From positions 186,001 through 250,000 of the forward strand of contig NZ_JAMQOP010000003.1 of the NCBI RefSeq assembly GCF_031624495.1: 64,000 bases of DNA, written 5' to 3'. Source of the DNA: Halogeometricum sp. S1BR25-6 (GTDB lineage: Archaea > Halobacteriota > Halobacteria > Halobacteriales > Haloferacaceae). Positions 25,096-34,439 of the stretch are shown piece by piece; positions within the stretch are counted from its first letter, which is position 1; the number at the start of each line of letters is the position of its first letter. Position numbers and translations under genes: made by a program. Below the pieces are notes generated by a model. It was not told the DNA's origin. It saw only the letters and a list, made by a program, of their open reading frames with translations, and did no database searches.

Positions 25096-25866
25096 GAGGC
25101 TATCAGCAATGTGACGGCTATTAAATCATTGCACTGATTATTCTTATAGATACTGTCTCCAAATCTAGTAGGTTTCGCGAGCACGCATCGGACCACCGTC
25201 GGCCAAGAATTCGACGGAGACGACCTGGCAGAACGGGAGAAAGATGTCGAATCTGAGAAGAAGCAGTGTATTCGAGTCCGTGAAATAACCTAATATGTTG
25301 ACACTTAGTTCTTATTGACCTGCTACCAGTCTGGACGACAATTATAAATTTGTATTAACATTATGGATAGCTAACGTACCGCGTGAATCGACGTGAGAAA
25401 TGCATTACAAAAGTAAGACTGTAACATCATCGGAGGTGCCAAAGCGAGCAGTCGTCCGTCGGGAGTTCGTACCCCTCGTACTACTGCGATCGACCACTTG
25501 GGAGGGCCGAGCACTTCCGCGGCGACTCGACGGCGCTTTCCCGAGAACAAGACGTGAACACGTGCCAACTGGGAGTGACGGAGCGGAGTCAAATCACGGG
25601 GTTCCGCCTCGGCATTTCGCTCCGAACAAGCAAGATTATGTTGGTTCTAAAATACTATTTAAATGACAGCACAGTCTGCGAATCCGATCGATCCGCTCGG
25701 AGAGCGACTGGACAAACTTCGTACGCTGCTAGTCGAGTTCCCGTCCCGCACCCAAACGGATGACGAGATACTTGCCATAAATAAATTATGTATATCGTGA
25801 CTGTATGTCTGACATACTATACCGATAGCGGAAAGGAGCACAGGAGGAGAGAGGAGTTATCGCGTC
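25096..25866. other. AT-rich intergenic region, no gene seen
   Basis: 771 bases, low in GC compared with neighbours. Short open frames on both strands have no coding look. A purine-rich stretch GGAGGAGAG near 25843-25851 could act as a ribosome site for the next gene. Confidence 0.5.
25118..25127 (-). promoter_or_regulatory. TATA-like element of the epimerase gene
   Basis: Minus-strand GATTTAATAG, 23-32 bases before the ATG, spaced for a leaderless transcript. It probably drives epimerase, glycosyltransferase and deacetylase. Confidence 0.5.
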
Positions 25867-26649
25867 GTGAACGAACAAGACGACACGGACGACGCGCAGA
25901 ACGGGATCGCGCTCGGTCGCCGATCCTATCTGGCACTCGTGGGGGCCTCTGTGGGGGGACTCGCGGGCTGTACCGGACAGCAGTCATCTTCGGATTCGGC
26001 GACGATGGAACCGCTGGAGGTGTTCGGGTACGGAGGCGCCGCGATTATCGCCCGCGACGCGGTCACGGTGAGTGCACTCGACACGCAGAGTGAGGCCGAA
26101 CCCAACGATTCCCGGGCTAACGCGACGCGCATCTCCGTCGGCGCGGAAACGACGGCCGAACTGACGGCCGGTGACGTCGACTGGTTCGCCTTCGACGCCG
26201 ACGCCGGTGACGAACTACACCTCACGCTCGCGCGGGAGACGGGGGACGGAGTCGCCGCGGCGGTCCTCTACGACACCGAAGGGAGCTTTCTCGATATGGT
26301 GTACTCGGGAAGCACGCGCAGCGTCGTCACCGAAACCGCGAACGGGTCGGGCACCCACTACGCCGAAATCGTCGATATCAACGACGGGAGCGGTTCGTAC
26401 ACGGTCACGGTCACGAACGGCGAGGTGCCGACGTCGACGCCGACTCCTACGCCCACCCCGACGTCGACGCCGACTCCTACGCCCACCCCGACGGCAACGC
26501 CGACTCCTACGCCCACCCCGACGGCAACGCCCACGCCCACCCCCACCCCGACGGCAACGCCGACACCGACTCCCACCCCCACCCCAACGCCGGTGGAAGA
26601 CGACTACGGTCAGCAGGGATACGGCGAACGCGGATTCGGCGGCGTATAA
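25867..26649 (+). CDS. Twin-arginine lipoprotein with PPC domain, Thr-Pro repeats and GYG tail
   Basis: 260 residues from GTG 25867. Twin-arginine signal (RR at 18-19) with lipobox Cys35, then a short [11 protein letters not shown] segment, a pre-peptidase C-terminal (PPC) beta domain (about 75-180, opening [12 protein letters not shown]), a 50-residue Thr/Pro/Ser repeat, and the end [16 protein letters not shown]. It is exported and lipid-anchored. The Thr-Pro stretch is a probable stalk and glycosylation site. PPC domains often accompany secreted proteases, but no protease domain is here. The role is unknown. Confidence 0.75.
   Translation: MNEQDDTDDAQNGIALGRRSYLALVGASVGGLAGCTGQQSSSDSATMEPLEVFGYGGAAIIARDAVTVSALDTQSEAEPNDSRANATRISVGAETTAELTAGDVDWFAFDADAGDELHLTLARETGDGVAAAVLYDTEGSFLDMVYSGSTRSVVTETANGSGTHYAEIVDINDGSGSYTVTVTNGEVPTSTPTPTPTPTSTPTPTPTPTATPTPTPTPTATPTPTPTPTATPTPTPTPTPTPVEDDYGQQGYGERGFGGV
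26431..26580 (+). repeat. 30-base tandem repeat (minisatellite) coding Thr-Pro stalk
   Basis: Five units of 30 bases inside the lipoprotein gene. Units 1 and 2 (26431-26460, 26461-26490) are identical, unit 3 differs by two bases, and units 4 and 5 are more diverged. Each unit keeps the frame and encodes ten residues, so copy changes would lengthen or shorten the stalk without breaking the gene. Confidence 0.9.
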
Positions 26650-26682
26650 CGCTCGAACGGGGAGATTTTTTATCGGGTCGAG

Positions 26683-28236
26683 CTATTCAAGATAGCCGAT
26701 ATCTTCGAGCCGGTTCTGCGCCTCCTCGCTCAACTGTTCGGACGAATCTCGCCCCTCCTCGGCGGCGTCGAGCGGACGTCGCGTTCGAACCTCACGCGTC
26801 GCGGGGTCGCTTCCGGCCTCGAATATCTCGGAGACGACGGACCCGTCCATGTCCGACGGGACGTCCAACCCCATCCAGTGGAGAACGGTGGGTGCGATAT
26901 CCGTGATTCGAATCGGGTCGATGTCGGTCGCGTTCACGTCCGGGCCGTGGAAGAGCACCATGCCGTCCACGATGTTCTCACCGCGCCAGTTCGACGGCTC
27001 CGTCATGACCGCTCCGTCTCCCATCGCTTCGCCGGTGTGGACCCCGGGTTGCTGATCGAATATCAGATCGGGCGCCTGATCGAGATATTCGCCGCTGTAG
27101 ACGTCTTCGGGGTGATTGACGGATCGAACGAGGGGGCCGCCATCGAGCGCCGTCTCAGCTTCCAGGTCCCGTTTCAGCGACTCGAATATTCGCGCGTGCT
27201 CGTCTTCGTCGTCGGCGACGATGTAGACGAGTCCCTGCCCGCTTCCGATCGCGGTAGTCCCTTCCCAGTCCACCATCTCCAGTTTCTCCTCCCGAACGAC
27301 CCCCTCGTCGTTGGGGAATCGCTCGATAATCGCCCTCGGGATGAGCGGTCGAATGTAGGATTCGAGGCCCACGGAACGCACGAGAGAGGCGACTCGTTCC
27401 TGCGTGATGCCGACATCGAACAGGCGCGAGGAGAGACTCGACTTCGTCTGCAGGTAGCCCTGCTGCTCCAACCACCGGTTCACGTAAAAGACCGTGTGAA
27501 TCTCGGTACAGCCGTGATCCGACATGAGGACGAGGTTGTAGTCCCCTTCGACGAACGGTTCTAGCTCCTCGTCGATGATCTCCCAGGCCCGTCGCGTCTC
27601 GGGACCGTTCCAGAAGTAGTGCTGGAGGACGTTCAGGTGAAACAGCGTGACGTGGAGAAACGAGAGGTCGCGCTCTTCGAGCAGTGCGTGGGCGGTCCGA
27701 AGCCGCGTCCGGAGGAGGTCGTGGACCATCTCGACCTCCCGGTCGGAGCCCTCGTTGCTCGTGAGTACGTTCTCGGGGTGGACGCGGTACCCGAAGCGCT
27801 CTTCGAGTTCGCCTTGGAGTTCGTCCGGTTTCGTGTAGTCCCGCTCTCGCGACCGCGGACCCCCGGCGACCATCGCGCCGTCTATCTCCCGGGGCGGGTA
27901 CGACATCGGGAGGTTGACCACACCCGCTTGCTCGCCGGCGTCGTTGACGTAGTCCCAGATCTCGGGCGTGCGAAAGTCGGTCGCGTCCGGAAGATGCATC
28001 GAGCGGTTCTCCGTATCGATGCGCTCCCACCAGTAGACGCCCAGTTGCCCGGGATTCTTCCCGGAGGCGTAACACTTCCAGTTCGGGCACGTGACGGGCG
28101 GCAGGTGGCTTCGAGACACGCCGGCGGCACCTTCTTCGTGGAGCCGCCGAAGGTTCGGAAGGCGTCCTTCGGACATCCACTCTCGGATCAACGGCCAGTT
28201 TCCGCCATCGAGTCCGATGACGACGGTCCTCTCCAT
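26683..28236 (-). CDS. Alkaline-phosphatase-superfamily phosphodiesterase/nucleotide pyrophosphatase-like protein
   Basis: 517 residues, type I phosphodiesterase fold. Metal Asp D10 (VIGLDGGNW), nucleophile Thr49 (PPVTCPNW) and a second metal cluster at SDHG in the middle of the chain. No signal peptide or membrane segment is present, which is unusual for the superfamily and suggests a cytoplasmic role in glycan or lipid phosphate chemistry. The C-terminus NRLEDIGYLE resembles the ends of the two sulfatase-like proteins at 39729 and 41376. Minus-strand TTAATACG at 28257-28264 is a fitting TATA box. Confidence 0.88.
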   Translation of the reverse strand: MERTVVIGLDGGNWPLIREWMSEGRLPNLRRLHEEGAAGVSRSHLPPVTCPNWKCYASGKNPGQLGVYWWERIDTENRSMHLPDATDFRTPEIWDYVNDAGEQAGVVNLPMSYPPREIDGAMVAGGPRSRERDYTKPDELQGELEERFGYRVHPENVLTSNEGSDREVEMVHDLLRTRLRTAHALLEERDLSFLHVTLFHLNVLQHYFWNGPETRRAWEIIDEELEPFVEGDYNLVLMSDHGCTEIHTVFYVNRWLEQQGYLQTKSSLSSRLFDVGITQERVASLVRSVGLESYIRPLIPRAIIERFPNDEGVVREEKLEMVDWEGTTAIGSGQGLVYIVADDEDEHARIFESLKRDLEAETALDGGPLVRSVNHPEDVYSGEYLDQAPDLIFDQQPGVHTGEAMGDGAVMTEPSNWRGENIVDGMVLFHGPDVNATDIDPIRITDIAPTVLHWMGLDVPSDMDGSVVSEIFEAGSDPATREVRTRRPLDAAEEGRDSSEQLSEEAQNRLEDIGYLE

Positions 28237-28446
28237 ACCCCATCCAGTGTGGTTATCGTATTAACAGATTTGGGTAAAGCTCGACAGGCGAAACCGGAAA
28301 TCTCGGCGCGTTGTCCGACATCTATAAGACGGAATCAGACTCAGTACGGGGTGAGATGTGTCAGATGCTCCACTGTATTCTCCGCACGGCACCGTCGTTC
28401 GCTGGACAGTCTCTCGACGCGCCGAGCGGTCCCCTCAACTGATAGA

Positions 28447-29613
28447 ATGATACGCACGCTGCTCGCGGTCGCGTTCTGGTCGGCGCTCTTGCTTCTGCTT
28501 CACGTGTACTGTCTGTACCCGATTACCCTGTTCGTCCTCGGGTCGATTATCAATCGATCGACGGCCGAGCGCTCGTTCGACGAACTGCCGTCGGTGTCGC
28601 TCGTCGTCGCGGCCTACAACGAGGAGGAGGTCATCGAAGAGAAGATACGGAACTCACTGGAGCTAGACTACCCCGACGACAAACTCGATATCGTCGTCTT
28701 CTCGGACGCGTCGTCCGACGCCACGGACCGGATCGTCCGCTCGTACGAGGATTCGGGGGTGCGACTGGAGCGAATCGAGGGGCGAGTCGGAAAGACGGAG
28801 TGTCAAAACCGCGTCGCCGAACGGGTCAGCGGCGACATCATCGTCTTCTCGGACGCCGACAGCATGTACGAGACCGACGCCATCCGACGGCTCGTAGAGA
28901 AGTTCGACTCGGACGTCGGCTGCGTCGTCGGCGAGCTTCGATATCAGAAGTACGGCGTCGAAGCCGAGTCCGCCTACCGAACGTTCGAGAAGTTGATCAA
29001 GCGCTTGGAACCGAAAGTGAGCTCCATCGCCGGCGGGAACGGCGCCATCTACGCCGTTCGCCGACGTTCGTACGTCCCGCTCCCGCCCGACGAGATAAGC
29101 GACTTTGCCGAACCGTTGGCGATCGTGCAGGGGGGCGAGCGCGCGGAGTACACGACCGAGGCGAGAGCGTGGGAGAACACGGGCGAGACCGTCGAGTCGG
29201 AGATGTCCCGCCGGGTCCGAATCTCGACGCGGTCGTGGAACACGCTCTTGAACTACGTCTCGCTTTTGAACCCGTTCCGACATCCGCTGTTCAGCTTCCA
29301 ACTCGCCTCCCACCACGTGATTCGATGGCTGTCGCCGGTGCTGCTCGCGGTCGTCTCCGTCACGAATCTCGCGCTCGTCCTCTTCACGGACAATCTGCTC
29401 TACGCGCTCCTCCTCGTCGGACAGGTGGGTTTCTATCTGCTCGCGGCCGTCGGAGCCGTCTCGAGGCGACTCGACCGCTGGACGCCGCAGATAGCCTACG
29501 TGCCGTTCTACTTCCTCGTGCTGAACTACAGTCTCGTCGTCGCGCTCTGGAACGTCGTCCGCAACCGCAACATCGTCACGTGGGAGACGGAGACTCGGTC
29601 CGAGTCGGACTGA
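28447..29613 (+). CDS. Polytopic family 2 glycosyltransferase
   Basis: 388 residues from ATG 28447. One N-terminal membrane segment (about 5-33), GT-A domain with SLVVAAYNEEEVI, D136-A-D138 (FSDADSMYE) and a RRVRISTRSW segment like the acceptor motif of processive transferases, then three or four C-terminal membrane segments (about 290-375). The layout matches hyaluronan/cellulose-synthase-like or N-glycan chain-building transferases. Divergent from the phosphodiesterase and convergent with DUF1616 copy 2. Confidence 0.88.
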   Translation: MIRTLLAVAFWSALLLLLHVYCLYPITLFVLGSIINRSTAERSFDELPSVSLVVAAYNEEEVIEEKIRNSLELDYPDDKLDIVVFSDASSDATDRIVRSYEDSGVRLERIEGRVGKTECQNRVAERVSGDIIVFSDADSMYETDAIRRLVEKFDSDVGCVVGELRYQKYGVEAESAYRTFEKLIKRLEPKVSSIAGGNGAIYAVRRRSYVPLPPDEISDFAEPLAIVQGGERAEYTTEARAWENTGETVESEMSRRVRISTRSWNTLLNYVSLLNPFRHPLFSFQLASHHVIRWLSPVLLAVVSVTNLALVLFTDNLLYALLLVGQVGFYLLAAVGAVSRRLDRWTPQIAYVPFYFLVLNYSLVVALWNVVRNRNIVTWETETRSESD

Positions 29614-29641
29614 GGCTCGTCTCCGCGGCCTTCGCTTACCG

Positions 29642-30643
29642 TCACTCGGGCGCCGAGACGTTCACCCAGAGGTGAGCGCTCCGGTACGCGTTGTTCGCCT
29701 GCGGGTCGGCCGGGGCGTCTCCTCGATACAGGAGAAAGTGGAGTCGCAGTCGGTCGCCGGTGAGCGTCGGGGTCAGCACCCGCCGTTGACGCACCGATTC
29801 GTTCGACGCCAGCGTGACTCCGAACCGGTCTATCTCTTCTTCCTCGACGACGGTCACTCCCTGCGCTTGGTCTCCCGACCGGACCCGCTGTAGTTTCGTG
29901 ACGACGGTGTAACTCGTCCGCTCGTGTTCGTGGTTCCGGACGCCGACGACGAGAGACCGGCTCTCTGTCGCCGTGAACTCGGTCGGGTAGTCGTCGGCGA
30001 CGAGTTTGTCCTCTCCCTGCGTCAGGAGGTACAGTTCGGTGTACTGCTCGCCGTTCCGCTGGTCGACGAGCGCGTACCCCACGCCGGTCATTGCGAAGAC
30101 GAGCGCGACGGCGAGCGCGACGTTCAACACGACGTCGGTTCGCGTCTCGTGCGGGAACACGTCCGCTCTGAGCGACCGATACCAGCTCTCTATCGGGGGT
30201 CGGAACCGTCGCTCGGGCGAAAGCCGAGCTCGCCGCCTCGACGCGACGACGACGCAGACGAACACGAACGACCCGAGCGCCGCCAGCATCGGACCGAGTC
30301 CGAGCCCCCAGGGGGTGAAGTTCGCCGCGAACCCGATCAGCGGGACGAGAGCCACGCTGCTCCCGAACGAGAGGACGAGGCGCTCGAGGTGAGAAAGACT
30401 CCGTCCCGAGGAGACGCCTCCCGCGTCGGGCGCCTCGGGAAACAGCGCAGCGACGAACGCGTAACCCGGAGCGAACAGGAGAAACGGAACCGAGACGACC
30501 GCTCGGAGAGGCGTCTCACGGATTCCGGGAATCGAGACGGCGATTGCGGTGACGAGGAGGAGGGCGAGGAGCGCGGCGAGGTCGAACGCGAGGTTCCGAA
30601 CCGGCGACGGAAGATACGGCCGAACCCGTTCCCGAAACGACAT
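29642..30643 (-). CDS. DUF1616 membrane protein (copy 2)
   Basis: 333 residues, same architecture as 4729-5751: pairs of N-terminal membrane segments, one near 185-205 and a C-terminal outer domain ending LWVNVSAPE. Its upstream TATA-like element (minus-strand CTATTTTTAT, 30667-30676) and leader spacing also match copy 1. It is followed upstream by a small membrane gene on the same strand whose paralogue is coupled to DUF4350 in block 1. Function is unknown; surface-glycan context. Confidence 0.86.
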   Translation of the reverse strand: MSFRERVRPYLPSPVRNLAFDLAALLALLLVTAIAVSIPGIRETPLRAVVSVPFLLFAPGYAFVAALFPEAPDAGGVSSGRSLSHLERLVLSFGSSVALVPLIGFAANFTPWGLGLGPMLAALGSFVFVCVVVASRRRARLSPERRFRPPIESWYRSLRADVFPHETRTDVVLNVALAVALVFAMTGVGYALVDQRNGEQYTELYLLTQGEDKLVADDYPTEFTATESRSLVVGVRNHEHERTSYTVVTKLQRVRSGDQAQGVTVVEEEEIDRFGVTLASNESVRQRRVLTPTLTGDRLRLHFLLYRGDAPADPQANNAYRSAHLWVNVSAPE

Positions 30644-30666
30644 ACTCCATCACTTCTACGCCACCG

Positions 30667-30676
30667 ATAAAAATAG
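30667..30676 (-). promoter_or_regulatory. TATA-like element of DUF1616 copy 2
   Basis: Minus-strand CTATTTTTAT, 24-33 bases before the ATG at 30643. Nearly the same word and distance as for copy 1. Confidence 0.5.
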
Positions 30677-30713
30677 CTCGGTGAACCGGCGCCCCGCCGG
30701 TCGTCTTCGAGTC

Positions 30714-30986
30714 TCAGAAGACGGTCGAGAGAATCGATGCGACCTGTCTCACGAGAAGATATGCGAAGATGGCGAGCCCGAGCACAATCGGCCACTTGAG
30801 GCGCGAGCGCCATCGGGGGGTCACGTTCACCGGTGCCGTGGCGACCGTCAGGAGCAGGAACCCGATCAGCGATACGAGCACGAAGAGCCCCAGTGAGAAC
30901 GCGCCAATCAGCGAGAGGCCGACAATCGAAGCCAGCATCACCGCGATCTGTCCGTTGACGAATCGCTGTCGGCGTGTCGTCGCCAT
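30714..30986 (-). CDS. Small membrane protein, three-helix type (copy 2)
   Basis: 90 residues, about three hydrophobic segments, clearly homologous to 20592-20867 along its whole length (same opening TRRxRFV, same PRWRxRLKW in the loop). ATG 30986 is supported by minus-strand GTTTTAAG at about 31010-31018. It precedes DUF1616 copy 2 by 70 bases. Function is unknown. Confidence 0.8.
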   Translation of the reverse strand: MATTRRQRFVNGQIAVMLASIVGLSLIGAFSLGLFVLVSLIGFLLLTVATAPVNVTPRWRSRLKWPIVLGLAIFAYLLVRQVASILSTVF

Positions 30987-31093
30987 ATCGGTTCATTTCC
31001 GTTCCGAGGCTTAAAACGTCGGATACCCGATCCGGAGTAAACGCGTGGCGACCGAGGTATCGACACCGCCGCCTCGTACCCGACCGAACTCGG

Positions 31094-31759
31094 TCAGATG
31101 CTCTCGTAGTACTCGTTCGCGTCCCGCTGGTATTCCGGCATGACCTCTAAGACGACGATTCCGTCGAACTCTCGTTTGAGGAGTCGGATGACGCGCGCCA
31201 TGTCCATCGATCCCTCCCCGAACGCGAGTCCGTCCTGCTGGAGGGTCGAATCGCAGAGGTGGACGACTTCGATCCGGTCCGCGTACTCCGTGAGAAGGTG
31301 ATCGAGCGCCGAGACGTAGTCACCCTCCGCCATGTAGAGGTGCGCCGTGTCGAGAACGAACTCGTGCCCTCGTTCGAGGATGACGCTCTCGACGTGTCGT
31401 ACGCTGGCTCCAGGGTTGTTCTCGTAGCCGTATCTCGACTCGAATGCCAGTTCTTCGAGTTTGGAGACGTGCGCGAGCACGACCCGATTCGAGTGGACAA
31501 CGAGGTACGCGTCGAGAGCGTCCGCTACGCGGTCGGCGCGCCTCATCCACTCGAGGTCGTCGATCGGAACGTGCGGCGTGTGGACGGATGCGACGTCGAC
31601 GGGGGCTCCGTCGACAACCTCGAGCGTCCGGGCCACGTTCGCGAGGTGGGAGCGTTCGAGGTAGAGTTCGACCGTCTCGAACCCGCGGTCGTTCGCCCGT
31701 TCGAGTTCGAGAGGCTCCGCGGGCGCCTTGCCTGCAAGCGTGATGTGAGTGTCCGTCAC
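31094..31759 (-). CDS. Sugar phosphate isomerase/epimerase-like TIM barrel protein
   Basis: About 221 residues. Strand ends typical of the xylose-isomerase-like AP endonuclease 2 superfamily are visible: GFETVELYLE, VDVASVHTPH, EFVLDTAHLYM, IEVVHLCDS and GIVVLEVMPEY, giving Glu, His, Asp and Glu metal ligands. It probably isomerises or epimerises a sugar or cyclitol. No ATG is available: I use GTG 31759, with TTG 31768 as alternative, both downstream of a stop and a TTTAAT element. At 220 residues it is shorter than the usual 260-290. Confidence 0.78.
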   Translation of the reverse strand: MTDTHITLAGKAPAEPLELERANDRGFETVELYLERSHLANVARTLEVVDGAPVDVASVHTPHVPIDDLEWMRRADRVADALDAYLVVHSNRVVLAHVSKLEELAFESRYGYENNPGASVRHVESVILERGHEFVLDTAHLYMAEGDYVSALDHLLTEYADRIEVVHLCDSTLQQDGLAFGEGSMDMARVIRLLKREFDGIVVLEVMPEYQRDANEYYESI

Positions 31760-31889
31760 GGTCAGCAATCCTCGCCGGGTAGCTCTCGACGCTTCGGATT
31801 AAACGTACGGATGCGAAACCCGCTCGCCTTCGACGCTGTAGCAATCGATTCGATTATTCCTGTTGGAAAATGGACTGGATTCGATTGAT

Positions 31890-33056
31890 TTAGTCCCACG
31901 ACCGCCAGAAGGCGGTCTTGGAGCGTTCGATATCGGGTATCTCAATCAGGCGGGAGTCCTCGCCGCCCGAGGAGAGCGTCGGAAGCACCTCCCTCGGTTC
32001 GTACTCCCAGTCCGCGCGCTGGAGTCCGGAGACGGACATCGGGTTGGAACCGAGTCTGGTGAAGGGGTAGGCGGCCAGAAGAAGGGCCCGCTCGTCGTCG
32101 ATTCCAAACTCTCCCTTGTTGGACCAGTCGGTCGACTGGAGCGGATTTCCCCAGCCCCAGTGTTCTTTCGTCATCATGTACTCGTTGAGCGGGCTGGGAA
32201 CCCTGTTTTTGACCTCCGCCTCGGTGATCGTGTATCCGCCCCGATTGTGGTCGAGAACCGTCGCGAGTCGTCGGAGCACCACGTATGCGCTCCAGCCCGA
32301 ATTCCGGATGTTGTAGCCGCTCTGCTCGTTGATGTCGTCGACCTGCTCGTGCCAGTAGACGACGAGCGAGTCCGCGATCGAGGGATCCGTGAGATAGGCG
32401 TCGGCTACGGTGCAGATGTCCCCACCGACTGCCACAACGAGGGGGTTCTCGCGCGAGGCCCGCTTCGCCTCCGCGACGATCAGGTCGGTTCCCTCGGAAC
32501 CGATCGGCTCCGTGTCCTCGATGCGGCCCGAGGACGGCTTCTGGTGATGGTCGAAGACGCCGAACTGCGGCGGCGGAAGGTGTTCCATCCCGCTCTCGAC
32601 CGCCTTCTGATGCATTCGCTCGTGGTTCGTGACGCACTCTTCGCGGTGTCGTCCGTACTTCTTCTTGTTCTTCCAGACCTCACGGGGATAACCCAGAAGA
32701 AAGCCCCGTAAATCGACGGTGTTCGAGTCCGCCATCGCCAGAGCCAACTCGCCCATGTAGTTGTCCGTGCTCTGGTCGTTCAATTGGACGAACGGGTTCG
32801 AGGAGTCGACGGCGAGCGGATCCGGGAGGGAGCCGTAGCCCGGATACTCGCCGGCCTCCTCGGTCGAGGTTTCGGTGGCGGTGGCTGTGTCAGAGGTCTG
32901 CTCGGTGGTCTGACGCCCCTCCGTTTCGGTGGTTCCGGCCTCAGTGTCGGTTCCCGAACGCGATTGCGAACCGCACCCCGCCAACCCGGCGGTCGCGGCC
33001 AGCGCTGACAGCTTCAGAAACGACCGTCTCTCGTGGCCTCGTCTATCCTCGCTCAC
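31890..33056 (-). CDS. Twin-arginine lipoprotein with nucleoside-hydrolase-like domain
   Basis: 388 residues from GTG 33056. Twin-arginine signal (ERRSFLKLSA) with lipobox Cys28, a Thr/Glu-rich linker (about 30-70), then a domain resembling inosine-uridine nucleoside hydrolases: DLRGFLLGYP and VVAVGGDICTVADAYLTDPSIAD. The usual N-terminal DTD calcium motif is not evident (VDSSNP occupies that place), so catalysis is doubtful. It may bind or cleave a glycoside on the cell surface. A minus-strand GATTTATTATC at 33078-33088 supports the GTG start. Confidence 0.72.
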   Translation of the reverse strand: MSEDRRGHERRSFLKLSALAATAGLAGCGSQSRSGTDTEAGTTETEGRQTTEQTSDTATATETSTEEAGEYPGYGSLPDPLAVDSSNPFVQLNDQSTDNYMGELALAMADSNTVDLRGFLLGYPREVWKNKKKYGRHREECVTNHERMHQKAVESGMEHLPPPQFGVFDHHQKPSSGRIEDTEPIGSEGTDLIVAEAKRASRENPLVVAVGGDICTVADAYLTDPSIADSLVVYWHEQVDDINEQSGYNIRNSGWSAYVVLRRLATVLDHNRGGYTITEAEVKNRVPSPLNEYMMTKEHWGWGNPLQSTDWSNKGEFGIDDERALLLAAYPFTRLGSNPMSVSGLQRADWEYEPREVLPTLSSGGEDSRLIEIPDIERSKTAFWRSWD

Positions 33057-33164
33057 GTCCGATCGATGACAAGATTCGATAATAAATCTGTCGTCGCCGC
33101 GGCTGAGGGGATGCGATGGGTCGCTCCCGCCGACCGTTCTCTACGTCGAATATCGTCCGTACAA

Positions 33165-33174
33165 AAACTTAAAG
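33165..33174 (+). promoter_or_regulatory. TATA-like element of the UGM-like gene
   Basis: AAACTTAAAG lies 24-33 bases before the ATG at 33198, supporting that start over upstream in-frame codons. Confidence 0.5.
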
Positions 33175-33197
33175 CCCTCTTCTGTGAGTCTTGTTCT

Positions 33198-34439
33198 ATG
33201 GGTGTCACAATCATCGGCGCCGGAGTCGCCGGCTGTACCACCGGCTACCTGTTGAGTCAACGCGGATACGATGTCACCATCGTCGAGAAGGGTGGCATCG
33301 GCGGATTGCTTCGAGAGATCGAATTCGACACCGGGTACCACTGCGACTCCGCCCCGCATCTCCTCTTCTACGACGAAACGGAGGAGGCGATCGTCGGAGA
33401 GTTGTTCTCCGAGTTCTCCGAGTTGGACGCGCACGACTTCTACGCGAAGACCTATCCGACGGGAACGCTCGACGAACCGCACGACTACCCGGTGACGAAG
33501 GCGAACATCGACCTGTGGGACGACAGCGAGCAGATCTGGGACGAATTGGCGAACGCCGAAGGGAAGACCGACGCCGACTACTTCGACCAGTACATGCTCA
33601 AACAGGTCGGACCGACGCTCTACGAGCGGTACAACGAGGGCTACACGCGGAAGCACTGGGGGGTCGAACCCGAGCGGATCACGGGCGATTGGTTCGACTT
33701 CAAGATCAGCTTCCCCGAGGAGGAGGATTCGTTCTTCAGCGGCGGCGCGTACTACCCACAGAAGAAGTACACGACGATTCTGAAGGAGATGATCTCAGAC
33801 TGCGACGTCGTCTTCGACGGGGTGACTGGCCTCGACACCGACGGCGACCGGATCCAATCGCTCGTGACCGAGAACGGCCAACGACTCGAAGACGACCGCT
33901 TCGTCAGCACCATCGACCCGAGCATCCTCGTCGACGACGTGGACGCGACGTTCGACTACCGCAGTATGGTCATCTACGGGGCGCACATCGAAGCGTCCGA
34001 GCGCCTGTTCCCTTCACACGTGAACTGGGGGTACTTCCCGAACGACTACGAGTTCACCCGCGTGACCGACTACGACTTCACGCCGCAGTCGATTCCCGAG
34101 GGCGAGTACATCCTGACCGTCGAGTTCCCCTGCTTCATCGACGAGGACCTGTGGACGCGGTCGGACGAGTGGTTCGACGACTACGTGCGCTCCTTCCTTG
34201 ACGAGCAGGGGGTCGAAGCGGAGATTCTCGACTCGCAGACGCGTCGCGCCCCGCGCGCGTATCCGCTCCCCGTCGAAGAGGAGATACAGAAGTTCGAGCT
34301 CATCAACGGTCGGCTCAGCGAGTACGAAAACATGTTCAACCTCGGTCGGGTGAGCACGTACGAATACATCTGGATCAAGGACATCGTCCAACAGGCGTAC
34401 GAAACGGTCGACGAGATAACGGCGACGGTAACACAATAA
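33198..34439 (+). CDS. FAD-dependent UDP-galactopyranose-mutase-like protein
   Basis: 413 residues. FAD-binding GxGxxG at 7-12 (GAGVAG), followed by the VEK end of strand 2 and the GGLLREIEFDTGYHCDSAPH segment typical of UDP-galactopyranose mutases and related protoporphyrinogen-oxidase-like flavoproteins. If it is a mutase it converts UDP-galactopyranose to the furanose form for a surface glycan. The sequence is diverged from bacterial Glf, so a different sugar oxidoreduction is possible. ATG 33198 is set by the upstream TATA element. Confidence 0.8.
   Translation: MGVTIIGAGVAGCTTGYLLSQRGYDVTIVEKGGIGGLLREIEFDTGYHCDSAPHLLFYDETEEAIVGELFSEFSELDAHDFYAKTYPTGTLDEPHDYPVTKANIDLWDDSEQIWDELANAEGKTDADYFDQYMLKQVGPTLYERYNEGYTRKHWGVEPERITGDWFDFKISFPEEEDSFFSGGAYYPQKKYTTILKEMISDCDVVFDGVTGLDTDGDRIQSLVTENGQRLEDDRFVSTIDPSILVDDVDATFDYRSMVIYGAHIEASERLFPSHVNWGYFPNDYEFTRVTDYDFTPQSIPEGEYILTVEFPCFIDEDLWTRSDEWFDDYVRSFLDEQGVEAEILDSQTRRAPRAYPLPVEEEIQKFELINGRLSEYENMFNLGRVSTYEYIWIKDIVQQAYETVDEITATVTQ

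Noticed and set aside
26358..26582. Minus-strand frame coding a Gly-Val repeat.
   Set aside because: It is only the reverse of the Thr-Pro minisatellite in the lipoprotein gene.
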